DNA of 64,000 nt from Buddleja alternifolia (GCA_019426215.1 CM033405.1:2023001-2087000), one strand, 5' to 3'; numbered from the stretch's first letter, positions 1-12,228 are shown. Translations and numbers: made by a program. Notes: generated by a model from the letters alone, not told the origin.

Positions 1-208
1 CAGTGAGAGTTCTTGAGCAAATTAAGTTCGTGGAGTGTTGTTCTTGAAGTGGTTCAATTACAATACGGAATCGTTGTATCTTGGGAAGTTAATTGCATGA
101 TCTCGTACCACCGTAGGCGGGGCAATATAACTTTAAGGATAGAGAGTCCAACTCTCGCCTCGATTCGTTTTCATCGCATATATTTTCCAATATATTTCAG
201 ATTTTACA
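1..208 (+). repeat. 3' part of a copia-type LTR, truncated by the window edge
   Basis: This stretch aligns by eye with the last 200 bases or so of the LTRs at 2504-2981 and 5418-5898. The same order of short blocks is present: a TCTTGAAG-like block, a GGGGCAATATAACTTTAAGGA block, a CGATTCGTTT block and a closing CCAATA block. It ends in ACA at 208, where LINE coding sequence resumes. It is therefore probably a diverged relative of the same LTR family, either a solo LTR or the end of an element lying to the left. The boundary is approximate and no target duplication can be checked. Confidence 0.45.
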
Positions 209-851
209 GGGCAAATTTTTTTTTCTCAACAGTTATTCTCCAACTTAAGAGGCTTCTTAATAGATTTTTCTGGGGTACTACAAATGAAGAAAAAAAACGT
301 ACTCACTGGGCTTCATGGGGAAAAATCTATCGGCCCCTTGAGGTCGAGGAGGGAGGGTTGGGCATTAGGAATCTCCGTGACACGATAAAAGCATTTTCCT
401 ATAAACTATGGAGGCGTTTCAGAGCGCAAAATTCTCTTTGGGCACAATTTTTTAACAGAAAATATTGCTATGGCATGGTCTCTTTCCTGGAAATACTCAT
501 CTCTTTCTAGTAATTCAGCAATTTGGCGGAGAATGAACAGCATCGGAGACGAAGTACAAAAGCATATTTTTTGAAAATTGGGGAGTGGAGAGTTGTTCTT
601 TCGGCAAGATCAATGGCTTTTCGAAGGGCAACTTCAAGATTTAACCTTAAATTGGACCAAGCTTAAGTGAGGAAAATTCTAGTCCAGACCCGGCTTGACT
701 GCACTCAAATGTATTTCACAAGGAGAGTGTATTACACTTATCACATAATTGGTAAGCTAATCTAAAAAATACATATGGGTTTAGCCGAGCAGGGAGGGGG
801 TTAGAATTTCCCGCTTCAGTTAAAGATTATTCGGAAGATTCCCAATGGAAC

Positions 852-1413
852 CATAGTTCAAAGTCGCGGTATCGGTGATAATATCGGTATGTATTGTTCC
901 ATATGGGTCGCGACATATTGGGATATTATCGGACAATACGAAATAAATGTATAATAGAATGATAAAAACATTCTAAAAAATTGTAAAAAAAGCAAAACTT
1001 TTCACTAATTGGAACATTAAAAAAGAAAATATTGTATTAAGATAGAAATGAATTGAAATATAATGTTATCGGCGAACCAAATTTATAATAGAAATGAGTT
1101 TATTACTAATTATGTCGTAACTTTTAAATGTATATATAATAATACATCCATTAAAGTATATTCCAAACATACTCATAAAAAATAAATAAAAAATTTATTA
1201 TTTGACATAGTAACCGATATGTCCGATATTATTCGATGTTATCATCGATATTATCCGATACGTTTGATAATATCATTGTGTCGGCGATATTATCCAATAT
1301 TATCAGATATTATTAGCGATACATACAATGTCGAATAATATAAGATATCGTTGGATATTATCGGATCGGCAAGGGCCGATCCGAATACTTATCGGCCGAT
1401 ACTTTGAACTATG
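852..1413. mobile_element. hAT-type MITE, copy A (CATAGTTCAAAGT termini)
   Basis: The ends are perfect 13-bp inverted repeats, CATAGTTCAAAGT and ACTTTGAACTATG. They are flanked by the exact 8-bp duplication AATGGAAC (844-851 and 1414-1421), which is the hAT target size. Both ends carry many overlapping copies of GATAATATCGG-like and CGATATTATC-like words, so the termini are self-complementary over a long distance. There is no coding capacity. It interrupts the LINE zf-RVT region. Confidence 0.82.
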
Positions 1414-1689
1414 AATGGAACATGGCTCGACTAAAAGCCTATTTACCCTCGGCCTTAGTGGACAAAATCTCCTCCATCCCTGTTGCAGCAGGAGGTGAAG
1501 AATTAATGAATTGGAAGCTTTCTAACTACGAGGAATTTTCTTCAAAATTAGCGTGGGAAGCTATCCGAGGCCCGTCCCTCCCCATATCCAACTTTGAACG
1601 AATTTGGTCCCCTCTAATCACTCCAACGATCTCAGTATTTATTTGGAGACTCCTTCTGGACTGGATTCTAGTGGAAGTCCGCATGCAAA

Positions 1690-2439
1690 CATGGTTCAAA
1701 GTCGCGGTATCAGTGATAATATCGGTGGGTGTTGTTCCATATCGGTCGCAGCGTATCGGGATATTATCGAGCATTATAAAATGCTCCAAATATTCTAAAA
1801 AAATTAGTAAAATTATAAAAAAACGTAAATAACACAAATTTCTACTTTTTAACTTGTATTAAAAGTATTTACTACATCAACCATCAATGAAACTAAATAG
1901 ATTCTTCTAGTCGCTCAAGCAATTACTTCATACCAATACTTCCTCTCCTGCTCGCTGCCAAGATTCTTCCAAGTTCCAACAATTACATTCCTCCAATTTG
2001 ATATTTTCATATTGGCAGATTTATCCATGTGCCACCTTAACCCATTTATCACCTGTCTTGTGGATATGGTGACGTTTGCCTATTGAAAACAAACTCCCCA
2101 GAAGATCAACTCTCAAGGTTTCGACCAGCCACCCCTCCTTGCTTATCAACAGATAAACACCCCAACCAACCCATTTTACTTCAACATCAACAGTACTTTG
2201 GTGAAAACTAATGGACCTGTAAATCCTCTCCCATTATTGCTGTCATACTGTGGTGATGATGAACTTACTATTTCGGTATCGCCGATATTATCAGTCTATC
2301 GGCCGATATCCGATAATATCGTCGATACCATGCATTCCCGGTATCGAAGGGTATCGCCGGATTTTATCGGATCGGAGGGGTCCGATCCGGTTACGTATAG
2401 GCCGATATCATCGGATATCGGCCGATATTTTGAATCATG
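1690..2439. mobile_element. hAT-type MITE, copy B, with unrelated internal filler
   Basis: The termini CATGGTTCAAAGT and ATTTTGAATCATG are variants of those of copy A. The exact 8-bp duplication CATGCAAA flanks it (1682-1689 and 2440-2447). Only about 120 bp at the left and 170 bp at the right resemble copy A. The middle (about 1850-2265) is different sequence, so this copy has either acquired or kept a different core. It interrupts the same LINE codon region between RMQ and RKGFH. Confidence 0.77.
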
Positions 2440-2503
2440 CATGCAAAGAAAAGGATTTCATTTAGCATCCAAATGTGGATGCTGTAACCATTTGAAGACT
2501 ATC

Positions 2504-2981
2504 TGTTGGAATATTTGATTATTATATTAAAAAATATATATTATTAATTAAAAGATATGTCTATAAGTGAGTGGTCATATCTAATAGTCATCTCTTTTAG
2601 GAAGAGTGTTATCTTAAAGTTGTAACTCTATTGAATTAAGAGTTGTGTCCTTCTATGATAGGTGTCTCAAACTCTATATAAACACTCTTAATGCCACCAA
2701 ACTGTTATAACAAACGTAATAAATATATACACAATTCTCCTACGTTTTCTCTTACTCCACTTTCAATGAGTTCTTGAAGGGAGACTTCCGAAATTGCTAT
2801 TCGTAAGTCTCGATGATTTTGTCGTATCCTAGAAGTGATTTGCCATATAAACCCGGTAGCAAACGAGTAATGGGGGCAAATATCACTTTAAGGAAAGTGA
2901 TTCGTACACGCTTCGAAACCATGTTTAAATTATATTTTCTTCATTCGTTTGTATTCCCCAATACATAGAAAATCCCCAACA
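2504..2981 (+). repeat. 5' LTR of the copia-type element
   Basis: Starts TGTTGG and ends CCAACA. A TATA-like CTATATAAAC at 2673-2682 would mark the U3 promoter. The right half contains a short open stretch shared with the 3' copy, which is not a gene. Confidence 0.9.
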
Positions 2982-5417
2982 ATCTTAAAGTGATATTATA
3001 TATTATCGTTACGGAGACTAAAGAAGAAAATTGGATTGTGGAACTTGCCGGAAGTGATCGAGAAGGTGAGAAATTGAATACGGCAATGTGGCAGTGACAT
3101 GCGACTCTTCTTGAATCATGGCATGAATTCGTTTTTAGTGTATTGCAATATTGATGGAGACCATAATAAAAGGCTTCACGCAGATAAGTTTACTATGTTT
3201 TGAAACTATAATTTCATGGCTTGTTAATTATTCAAGCATTTACGAAAAATTGAAAATATATATAATTCACGTGATGATAAAACCATATTTCTAGTGTTTT
3301 AAGTTGAATGTGTGCACATGTATGAGATGTTAAATGTACTTATGTATATTTGTTGATTATCTAAATTGATCTGATATTCTCTTTGTAGAGTGTTTTACAT
3401 ATTCAAAGTGTTTGTCATTGCCTATAAGATACACATGTCCGTGTGAACTATTTAATTGTGATAAATAAACTGCATTAATTCTTGAATCTTATGATTTATG
3501 ATAATTGGGATGTGTCACCATATCTAGGGGACGCATCCATGGTGACAATACATACAATTATGTGTTGTTATTGTGTTGACCTATGAAAATTGGAATTCAC
3601 TTGTTGTATTGTGATACATATCTAGATGTATAATTAGGCTTGGCATCCCCTGAGTTGTGGTACTTACTCTAGGACCTGTGGTACTCCTTCTATAATGAAA
3701 TGGTGATATTCATGTGCTGTTTGGAATTACTGAACAATTCCAGAGAACAAAATTCAGGGAATTCTTTTTCATAATTTTAATTTGATACTTCCGTGTTGCA
3801 TTTAATTACAGTTTCTTATTTTATGTTGTCGTATGTGATTCGAGTATAGGTGTTAATGAACCATCACCTGTCATTTTTATTTTGATTATTATATAAGTTG
3901 TTAACATGAATTATAGGAAGTCATTTGAGTAATTTATTAGTGGACTTCATGTGTAAAGTATGATGTTTGAACCTACTAAATTGTGGGGTTGAAGTCTGTT
4001 AAACAAATGACAGAAAATATGACACTGCATGATGTTTTTTCGACAATTTTGAGTTTCACTGAAAGAAGAATAAATTGGTATGGTTTCGAAAATCAATCAA
4101 GTACGAATTTGCTTGCTTGCTTGTGTTTGGAAGAAGATGAAATGAAATCTCAAAATTAGTCCATGGACATATTGAACTGTTTGGTCCATAAATGCAAGAG
4201 TGTCAAGCTATTTAATTTGATGTTCATTAGCAAAATCAAATTGAATGATTATGAGAATAAATTTCTTGATTAGTTAGTTTTTGATCAATTAGTCATTATG
4301 GTGAGTAATGATCAATTGGGATAAGCTTATGCACATTTGAATGGTAACATTATGTATGACATGACATTAGATGCAGTGATAATATAGATTATTAGATATT
4401 TAATCTTGAAATTGTATGCTTGAGGAGTCAAGAAAATTTGAATTTCTTTGAAGGTGCTAATGTTATGGTATTATTATCTCAAGAGATAATAAGTATTGTT
4501 ATTTATTGTATTAAAATTGAATTATAAGTAGTTCATGATACTTATGATGAAATTGCACCATGACATATTGTAAAAAATGAAGAATGCACATTCGTGGACG
4601 TAGTTAAACTACACTATTGGTACAATATTATTAAGAAAATTTACCCCATGATCATATATGAGGATAGATGGGATTATCCTATGACAGTTTTACAATGAAA
4701 TATGTTATGTAGGGGCAATTAACTTAGTATAAGTTATGTTTCCCTAGAATATTTTTTAATGCACTTAAATGTGGGGGTAAAGGAGAAATACAACTTCAAA
4801 GTTAAGACCGGTCAAACATAATAAAGTTGTGAAGCAAAACTTGTTTAATTGTTCAAACCATATAAAAAATCACCAATAGTGGGAACCCAACCTTTTCTCT
4901 AGCACTACCACTAATTAAAAAGGTTTAAAGGGTAATAACAAGCTATTGATAAGTGATTAAGTTAACTCTAGATATATTGAATATTTCTAAGAGTTGTACA
5001 TAAGGAGGATGAGTTGAAAACTCTTAATGAAGTAAAATTTGATACCTATTAAGGCATGAAAATACTTCACCTAAGTGAACACAAGAGGTGGTGCCGCTTC
5101 TAGTAAAAGTTTGGAAAACTTTTATAAGTGTTCATGATACTAGGACAAAGTACAAGGCCATGTATGTGCTTAAATTTTCGGTGAACTTCTTGAAAGTTAA
5201 AAGGTTCATGTGTGCGATATCTCCGGTTTAATTTATGGAGTCTTGGTTTAAGTGACTAGCCACCATTGATTTCGTTAAGCTTTGAGTTATTTGCACTATT
5301 TGAAAGTTTAATTCGAAAGACACTTTCATTTATGCATGCATGTACCTTTTGAGTAAGTGAAATTCAATATTACATGTTAAGTGGTGGATTTTTAATATGA
5401 TAATCAAAGTGGGGGAT

Positions 5418-5898
5418 TGTTGGAATATTTGATTATTATATTAAAAAAATATATATTATTAATTAAAAGACATGTCTATTAGTGAGTGGCCATATCTAAT
5501 AGTCATATCTTTTAGGAAGAGTGTTATCTTAAAGTTGTAATTCTATTGAATTAAGAGTTGTGTCCTTCTATGATAGGTGTCTCAAACTCTATATAAACAC
5601 TTTTAATGCCACCAAACTGTTATAATAAACGTAATAAATATATACACAATTCTCCTACGTTTTCTCTTACGCCACTTTCAATGAGTTCTTAAAGGGTGAC
5701 TTCTGAAATTGCTATTTGTAAGTCTCGATGGTTTTGTCATATCCTAGAAGTGAATTGCCATATAAACCCGGTAGCAAACGAGCAGTGGGGGGCAAATATC
5801 ACTTTAAGGAAAGTGATTCGTACACGCTTCGAAACCATGTTTAAATTATATTTTCTTCATTCGTTTGTATTCCCCAATACATAGAAAAATCCCCAACA
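5418..5898 (+). repeat. 3' LTR of the copia-type element
   Basis: A near-identical partner of 2504-2981, differing by scattered substitutions and small indels. It is preceded by the polypurine tract around 5406-5416 and followed by the duplicated CTATC. Confidence 0.9.
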
Positions 5899-5964
5899 CT
5901 ATCGCTTATATTTTCCTTCTCAGCTCATGGAAGTCTGGAATTACTATGCAAACTTTTTTTCAAA

Positions 5965-5992
5965 CTAGTAAAGAGCACGTGCGTTGCACGTG
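5965..5992 (-). mobile_element. Helitron-like 3' terminus on the minus strand
   Basis: On the minus strand a 7-bp perfect hairpin (CACGTGC, loop AAC, GCACGTG at 5992-5976) is followed a few bases later by CTAG and then T. This is the layout of a plant Helitron 3' end inserted between A and T. The element body would extend to higher coordinates, but its TC 5' end was not located. A matching terminus lies at 61888-61915. Confidence 0.45.
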
Positions 5993-8041
5993 ATTCATAA
6001 GATTTTACTAAAATAATTGTAAAAATTAAATATATATTAATATTAATATGTAAATTAAATATGAATAGAAGGCATAGCATCCTAACTAAAAATTATACAT
6101 TGAAATGTTTCATATGAATAAGTTCTAGATTATCTTCAAAGGTAATTCGATCGTTCAAGCATGTACTTGAAGAGGATACACACGTCTTTCGTTGCTTTGG
6201 TAATTCATTAACATGTCTCGATGGTAGTTCTTAGTTCTTACACATACAATAAAAAAATATGAAATGATAAATAACATGAAATCTAAGTAATAAGGTTTAC
6301 TGTCAGTGACGAGGCTAGGGGGGCTGGTGGTGGTAGCCCACCCCCAACTTTTGAAAATTATAGTTTTCCCCTATAATTTTAAAGTTGCCCATCTTCTCTA
6401 ATACCAAAATATATTGATTTTCCTCCTTTTTTTGTATTCACCATCGGAATGAAAATCCTGACTTGTTCCCTGTTTACTATTATAATAGGTCTAATCACTC
6501 TTTTTCTTGTTTGATCGTAATGAGCGTTGCAAACTTGTTTTTATGGAGTTCGTGGATGATTATTTTTATTTTTATTTCTTCAAGTTGCTCACTTGTTTTT
6601 AGCATCAATTGAAATTATGTTATGTCTTATTCCTTATAGTTCGTTGCCAGCTGCTTTATCTTATTTGCATCACTTTCTTCATAGTTTGTGGTGTGTTTAT
6701 TTGAAGTTCTTTCGATGTAAAAACTTTTTTAAAAGATCCACTTTCATTCATCTTTTGACCCATTCTTTTTTTTTTCTTTTTTCTTTCTCTCCTTCTTAAT
6801 TTGTGGTTGTACTCTTTAAATTGAATCCACTATGATACTAAGCTTGCCCTTAATAGTTTCAGGTTTTCTAGTAAGTGCGATGACAAAGCTGAGCTCATTT
6901 AATACTTGTAGGCTCTTTGATTTATAATACTTTAATAAACATATTCTCTCTAGAAATTTCAGTTTGTCAACATGCTCACTAGTCAACTAAGGAGCTCACT
7001 CTTAGCTAGTAATGTTGCTCGATTTTTCAAGTAGTCAACTAAGGAGCTCACTCTTAGCTAGTAATGTTGCTCGATTTTTCAAGTAGTCAACTAAGGGAGC
7101 ATTTTTTGTAAAAATTTGGTAGATAGCTCTAAAAAGACCGTATATTAATTCATCTTCATCATACTCAATAATCATTAATTTTGAATTTTAATGTTACCTT
7201 CATTATCAGTTGGTTCATCGTTGCTCTCAACTCTCAATAACAACTTACTGAAGTTAGGTCACTTCTAACCATCATATTCTTTGAACTATACATCTTTTAT
7301 GTGAATCTAAATAAAAAGGTAATTTGATGATAAACCACAATCAAATATAATATTGAAGTATGCACTATTCTAATATACATTCTTAATTTAGTTTGGTCAG
7401 TTAATATTTTATTTTTAGTTTAGTTTATTTGATAATATAGATACCTAGCTTTTATTTTATATTTATATTATTAGAAAAATATAGGGCATAACTTGAAAGT
7501 TATTTTGTAATCAAACTATACAAAACATAACATTCATCAAAGAATAATTATATGGTTCATGTCTAATTTGACAATAAAAACTGTGTCATTTAGTCAAATT
7601 ATTTATACCTAATATTCTTTTACTTGAAAGATTTTGTAACTCAATTATCTACCATATATGATAAAAAAAATCTAGACGAAAAAAATTAGTTTGCCAATTA
7701 CTTTTTAAAAAATTCTCGCAACAGCTAATTGCATTCCAATTATTGTCACATTTTGATTGATTTTCTTCCTAATTACGATGGTGTTAAGTTTGCAACTAAA
7801 TAATAAATCATTGCACTCACTTATACATTTTCATTTTTTCTACTATAGTAATTTCTTTTATTATCATACTAAATCAATTTTAAGTTAAAGTCTTGTTTAA
7901 TCAATTGGATTATCAGATAATCGTAGTTTTAATAAATTTAGACTTTTTTATTTTTATTTTGTGTTCTATTGTATGTATATCCACATGAGCCATTAGGTGC
8001 TTCTATATTGTGAATAGCCTTCTCTAGTATGATTTTAAAAT
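5993..8041. other. AT-rich intergenic sequence, no gene seen
   Basis: About 2 kb without a supportable gene. It contains a possible hAT-like end near 6301-6350 (CAGTGACGAGGCTAGGGGGG with a matching nearby CCACCCCC) and a short tandem repeat described separately. The 68-codon frame at 6593-6799 is T-rich low-complexity sequence. Confidence 0.6.
6980..7096. repeat. 52-bp tandem repeat, 2.2 copies
   Basis: The unit beginning AGTCAACTAAGGAGCTCACT repeats at 6980 and 7032, and a third partial copy starts at 7084. The first two are essentially identical, so the duplication is recent. Confidence 0.85.
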
Positions 8042-8046
8042 GAGTA

Positions 8047-8920
8047 TGTTTACACCATAAAATAATTTGGGCTTTCGAATTATAGAGCCCAAATAGCCCA
8101 AACTGTAGAAATTCGAAAAGAAGGAAATTGGGTCCACAGGTAGGTAAGATAAGGCCCAATAAACTTAGAAAAATAGCAGAAATACAGGCTAAGTTGATAA
8201 AAACCCCATAACCGAATCTGAAGAAATACAGAGAGTCCAAAAGCCAATAACCTGCATTCAAGGAAGACGCGCCAAGTTGAGGATTTTGAAAAAGACGGTT
8301 GGATGCAGTTGATGGCAGTTCCCGAAAAATAAGAACGTGGGTTCTCCAAGGCCAAGATATGTAGGCGGCCAAGAAAGAAGATCAAGAAGATCAGAATAAT
8401 CAACAACTTATTTACTTTTTTCTTAGGAGTAGGCATAATTAGGAGTAGTCTATAGCATAGATTAGCAGCAGTCGTAAGTAGTAATAGTTTATCGAGAATC
8501 GCTGGATCCGGCGTTCAGGGTTTGTACTGGCATTCGATCAATTGTAATTTTCCCGAATTGAAGACTTTCATAGAGGTATAAATTATCTTTTTTCAGATTT
8601 CAGTATTTGATAGGTGATTTGTATCTTAACTTAAGTTTTCCGTTCATTACTATCGTATTCAAAAGAAAAGATTCTCACGTAGATATAAGATTATCTTTTG
8701 TCAGATTTAAGTATCTGAGAGATAATTTTTGTCTGGACTTGAATCTTATCTTTCATCTTATTATCGCATTCGAAGACGATAAACAACTTCTAAATTAAGG
8801 CTTGAACCACCAAAATAGCGTGTCGCAGGGGTTGAAAGATAATCTCAAGATATAGATTTTCACGGGGCTCGGAACGTACAATTGAATCCACCCTAGTCTA
8901 GTTTGTTTTTAAACGGAACA
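8047..8920 (+). repeat. 5' LTR of the gypsy-type element
   Basis: 874 bp, bounded by TGTTTACACC and AAACGGAACA. A TATA-like GGTATAAATTA lies near 8574-8584. The minus-strand frames of 100-140 codons inside are also present in the 3' LTR and are chance openings. Confidence 0.9.
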
Positions 8921-8926
8921 AGTTTT

Positions 8927-8944
8927 TGGCGACCACAGTGGGAG
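8927..8944 (+). other. Putative primer-binding site
   Basis: TGGCGACCACAGTGGGA lies six bases after the left LTR. TGG start and position fit a tRNA 3'-end complement. The tRNA species was not determined. Confidence 0.6.
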
Positions 8945-8997
8945 TCGGTTTTGATAACTGACGTTGTAAAATCTTTTAGAAACAAAATTTTTGTATA

Positions 8998-11514
8998 ATG
9001 TCTAAGTATTCACTCAGAGACGATTTGACTGACGACTGTGATACTCAACCAATTGCGAGACAAAAGGTTAGAGCGAACAAAATATATGAACAATTTGTCC
9101 GGGTTATGAAACAGACCTTAGCGGGTGCTCGAGAAGATCAAAGAAGAGAATTCGATGATCAGTACCGAGCATTAACACAAGAATCGGCCCGAATATTCGC
9201 TGCAATTGTGCAAGACATTGCAGTGAACGCTCGAGAGGGACTGGGTCGAGAGGTTACTCAAGTAATCACCGAATTAGGAGAAATCTTTAATCAAACATGT
9301 GATGTTTTCTCGAATATGATAAATACTTAGGTAGCTTTAGCACTCGAACCCTTAATTAGCAAGCATAACACTCTAGTAGAAAAAGTATCTCAGTTAATAT
9401 CAATAGAACCTAGGATTCGAACCAGGACAGTCAATCCAAATGAAGTTCCCCTCTAATATCCTCTAGATGCTCGAACTCGAGAAAAAAGATTCGAAATTGG
9501 CCAGTCTTCGAATCAAGTTCCGCTTCCTTCAAGTCAGGTTCCTTTCGAGGAGCAGCGTTTCTCGAATCCACAAAATGCTGGGGGGAATCCACGTGTATGT
9601 CAAATGAATGCCTATACGAGTCAATTTACTCCTCAGCCAACAAGGCCAAATGTCCCCGTACCATTGAATAGTCCGGAATAAATGCCTGTTGGTTATCCAC
9701 CGAATGTTAATCTTGGGAATCCTGAGCCAAATGTCGGTTATACCCAAGGGTACTATAGTGGGGTTCAAAATATGTCTCAAGGGCCACCTGGGTCTTTGAA
9801 TATGGGAAATCAAGGTTTGCCTAATTATCAGACAAACCATAATTTCCCTTATATGGCTAATAATTCCCAACACCCGTATACTGGGGGCATTATATGCCTA
9901 ACAATTATATAGGCGGAAATTTAGGGCCACAAGTACAAGATCCTCTGCAGAATCAAGTAAAGATGGCTATCGAAAGAATATACGGGCATGGTTTTCGAAG
10001 AAACCATCGGTTGATTCCGGGGAACCTTACCCTGATTGGGTAGATAGAAATTTTCCTTTCCCAAGAACCTACAAAATCCCTAACTTTACTTTATTTTCCG
10101 GGGACGACCATGTGTCAGCCTTAGAACACCTATCTCGATTCACATGCCAGTGTCGAGAGGCTGCTGACCAGGAATACCTTAAACTAAGATTGTTCCCCAG
10201 TTCTTTAACCGGATCTGCCTTCAACTGGTATACGAATTTATCTCCTAATTCGATACATACTTGGGATGAAATGCAGTTCCAGTTTCAGAATCATTTTGCT
10301 CGAACCGAACCGAGCATGACTATGAGTGACTTAGCCAAAATTAGGCAGAGTACTAGAGAGTTAATAGAGGAATTCTTAGCCCGATTTAAGAAAGCTAGAA
10401 TCAAGTGTCATTTGAACCTCCCCGAGTCCGAATTTGTACAATTAGAACAACAAAATATGGCCTTCAAATATAGGGTAAAATTTGATGAAATGATGTTCTC
10501 TGATTTTCGAAGCCTAGCAGAAAGTGCAATAAGATACGAAAACATGTTAAAAGAGAAAAGTCAGAGAAAACATCAGGGATTCAATACCTTTGAAGTGGGT
10601 ATTCCATGGGCGTTCGAAGATGCCTATGAAATAGATCTGGCAGAATTTATCAAAGGACCCCCATTTCAGTGTGAGGCCCTCGAAAGAAAGGACTGTGTAG
10701 CTACATGTTCTTTACAAACGAAAAAGGAAAAAGAGTATAATTTTGATGTAACAAAAACCATGGTTTTGAAAACCGGATCGGACCGGCCGGTCCGACCGGT
10801 TAAAATCGGAACCGGCCACTTATCCGGTCCGGTTATGTGAAAAAAACGTTCGGCGGTCAGAATCGCTCAGAACCGTGGTTCAACAGGTCAAAATCGGTTA
10901 AACCGGACGATTTTGAAAATTAATGAAATTTAACCTTTTAAATTCTAAAAATCTGAAATTGACCCCTATAAAATTTAAAAATCTGCAATTGGCCCACCAA
11001 AATATAGGAAATGCATTTTTTTTTTCATATTTTCATATATATATAGGAAATACATATATTTTTTCATATTTTCATATTTTATATATTTAATAGTATATTA
11101 ATTATTATTTATTGCATAATTATGACGTCACCGGTTCGATCCCGGTTGAACCGGTGACCCGTGACCCGGTCACTTTTTCGGTTCGCTGTCCGGTCCGGTT
11201 TTCAGAACACTGACAAAAACAGAGCGAATATTCGATTGGCTCCTGGCAAATAAAAAGCTTAAATTAAAAGGAAAACATCGAATACCATCAAAGGCAGAAA
11301 CTAAAAGAAAGCCATACTGTAAATGGCATAACGTTTTTTCACATGAAACGAATGACTGCATTATGTTTAGGAATTTAATACAAGAAAAATTAGACTCAAA
11401 AGATATTATTTTTCCAGACAATCAAAAAACGAATATTAACGAAGACCCATTTCCTGTTTTAAATTTCGAAATAAATACTGTGGATGTTAACGATTCTGAA
11501 TACTCTGATTTGTA
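8998..11514 (+). pseudogene. gag of the gypsy-type element, broken
   Basis: The frame opens with an ATG at 8998 and reads a charged, helical N-terminus, with stops at about 9328 and further on in the same frame. A Pro/Gly/Asn-rich linker follows (9682-9910). After a shift of frame, the Retrotrans_gag core appears (about 10010-10620), with the family blocks LKLRLFPSSLTGSAFNWY and W.EMQ.QF. A MITE at 10759-11212 interrupts the C-terminal part. Beyond it the reading continues to a YCKWHN...H...DC zinc-knuckle-like motif (about 11315-11360) and a stop at 11512-11514. A second CRWH...H...C motif lies at about 11610-11665 in another frame. Capsid assembly and RNA packaging would be its role. It cannot be translated intact now. 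Confidence 0.75.
10759..11212. mobile_element. hAT-type MITE inside gag (GAAAACCGG termini)
   Basis: The left end CATGGTTTTGAAAACCGG and the right end CCGGTTTTCAGAACACTG are imperfect inverted repeats. The exact 8-bp duplication ACAAAAAC flanks it (10751-10758 and 11213-11220). The ends are rich in CCGG and ACCGGT words. There is no coding capacity. Removing one duplication and the insert brings the two parts of the gag C-terminus back together, so it landed after the gypsy element. Confidence 0.92.
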
Positions 11515-12228
11515 GGTGCGAAAGGAAGCCAAGTTGGCAATTTGATTGTTCAATAGGCTGATAGATGAGGGAGTGTTGACCTTCCCGAAGGTAAAAGATG
11601 AAGGCTTGGAGGGCATGTGTAGATGGCACATGAATACTATGCACACCACTGACCAATGCCAGATTTTCAGGCGCTTTGTTGCAAAAAAGTATGAGAGCGG
11701 CACGATATGCCTATCAGGAATAGATAAGAGAACTTTGGAACTTGATCAAGATTGAAGGCCGAAAGAAAAAGAGGCGATCGTCGAAACTAAATCGTCCGCT
11801 CAGGGAAGAGAGGAAAAATTGTATAAGGAGATACTCGAAACCCCTGTACGTGAAACTGTTTATCAGACGCCTGCTAAGGTGGTAAAGAATTTGAGCCAGA
11901 TGCAGAAGGTATTATGCAGTCAGTGTGCAGATACGTTGCATTATGAGTTGGTAAGGCTACAAGTTATCCCGAACGATCTAGACTGGGTTCCCGCATATCA
12001 AGGGAATGGAATAAGAGACAAAGACGCGAAACGAACAACCAATTCCTCGAACCAACAACCTATAATAGGCATTTTCAAGGAAAATGAGGAAGAGGATACG
12101 GGAGATTTGCACAGGCTGGCAGGAGTTCGCCCTTTGATAGCTTGGGTGGATATCGCGGCCATTTCGAGAAGAAGAGAGATGACCACCCGAAGGTTATCGC
12201 TCAACAAGTGGCCTACTCATGAGCCGCA
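11515..12228 (+). other. Spacer between gag and protease, decayed coding sequence
   Basis: Open stretches at 11546-11755 and 11819-12238 in different frames carry a zinc-knuckle-like CRWH...H...C motif and charged sequence. They look like the remaining gag-protease linker of the gypsy-type element split by indels. I see no separate gene here. Confidence 0.5.

Larger units (their letters stand above)
2504..5898 (+). mobile_element. Complete non-autonomous copia-type LTR retrotransposon
   Basis: Two near-identical LTRs beginning TGTTGGAATA and ending CCCCAACA (2504-2981 and 5418-5898) enclose 2.4 kb. The 5-bp duplication CTATC flanks the whole (2499-2503 and 5899-5903). A purine tract with GTGGGGGAT abuts the right LTR, as in plant copia elements. 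I found no gag, protease, integrase or RT reading frame inside, only AT-rich sequence full of stops. It therefore needs proteins from another element. The usual initiator-Met primer site TGGTATCAGAGC is not seen after the left LTR. High LTR similarity points to a fairly recent insertion, younger than the LINE and MITE it sits in. Confidence 0.9.
209..5964 (+). pseudogene. LINE reverse-transcriptase C-terminus, broken by four insertions
   Basis: A non-LTR retrotransposon remnant is split into pieces at 209-851, 1414-1689, 2440-2503 and 5899-5964. The first piece encodes the region after the RT palm, with the typical FFWG, HWASWGKI and EGGLGIRNL blocks. The second encodes the start of the zf-RVT domain (FSSKLAWEAIR, FIWRLLLDWI). 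The third continues it with RMQ/RKGFHLASKCGCC, where the Cys cluster is the zinc-binding motif. The fourth keeps only a frame-shifted tail (SAHGSL or VWNYYANFF-like). Two hAT-type MITEs and one LTR element sit exactly between these pieces with target duplications, and a Helitron-like end follows the last. The pieces join in the expected family order, which supports one ancestral LINE. Stops and shifts show it is dead. Confidence 0.75.

Noticed and set aside
6301..6350. hAT-like end CAGTGACGAGGCTAGGGGGG
   Set aside because: Only one end is visible and no inverted partner or duplication was found nearby.
7938..8436. Minus-strand frames of 144 and 118 codons
   Set aside because: They lie in the gypsy LTR and recur in the 3' LTR at 15814-16237 with changes that do not preserve the protein.
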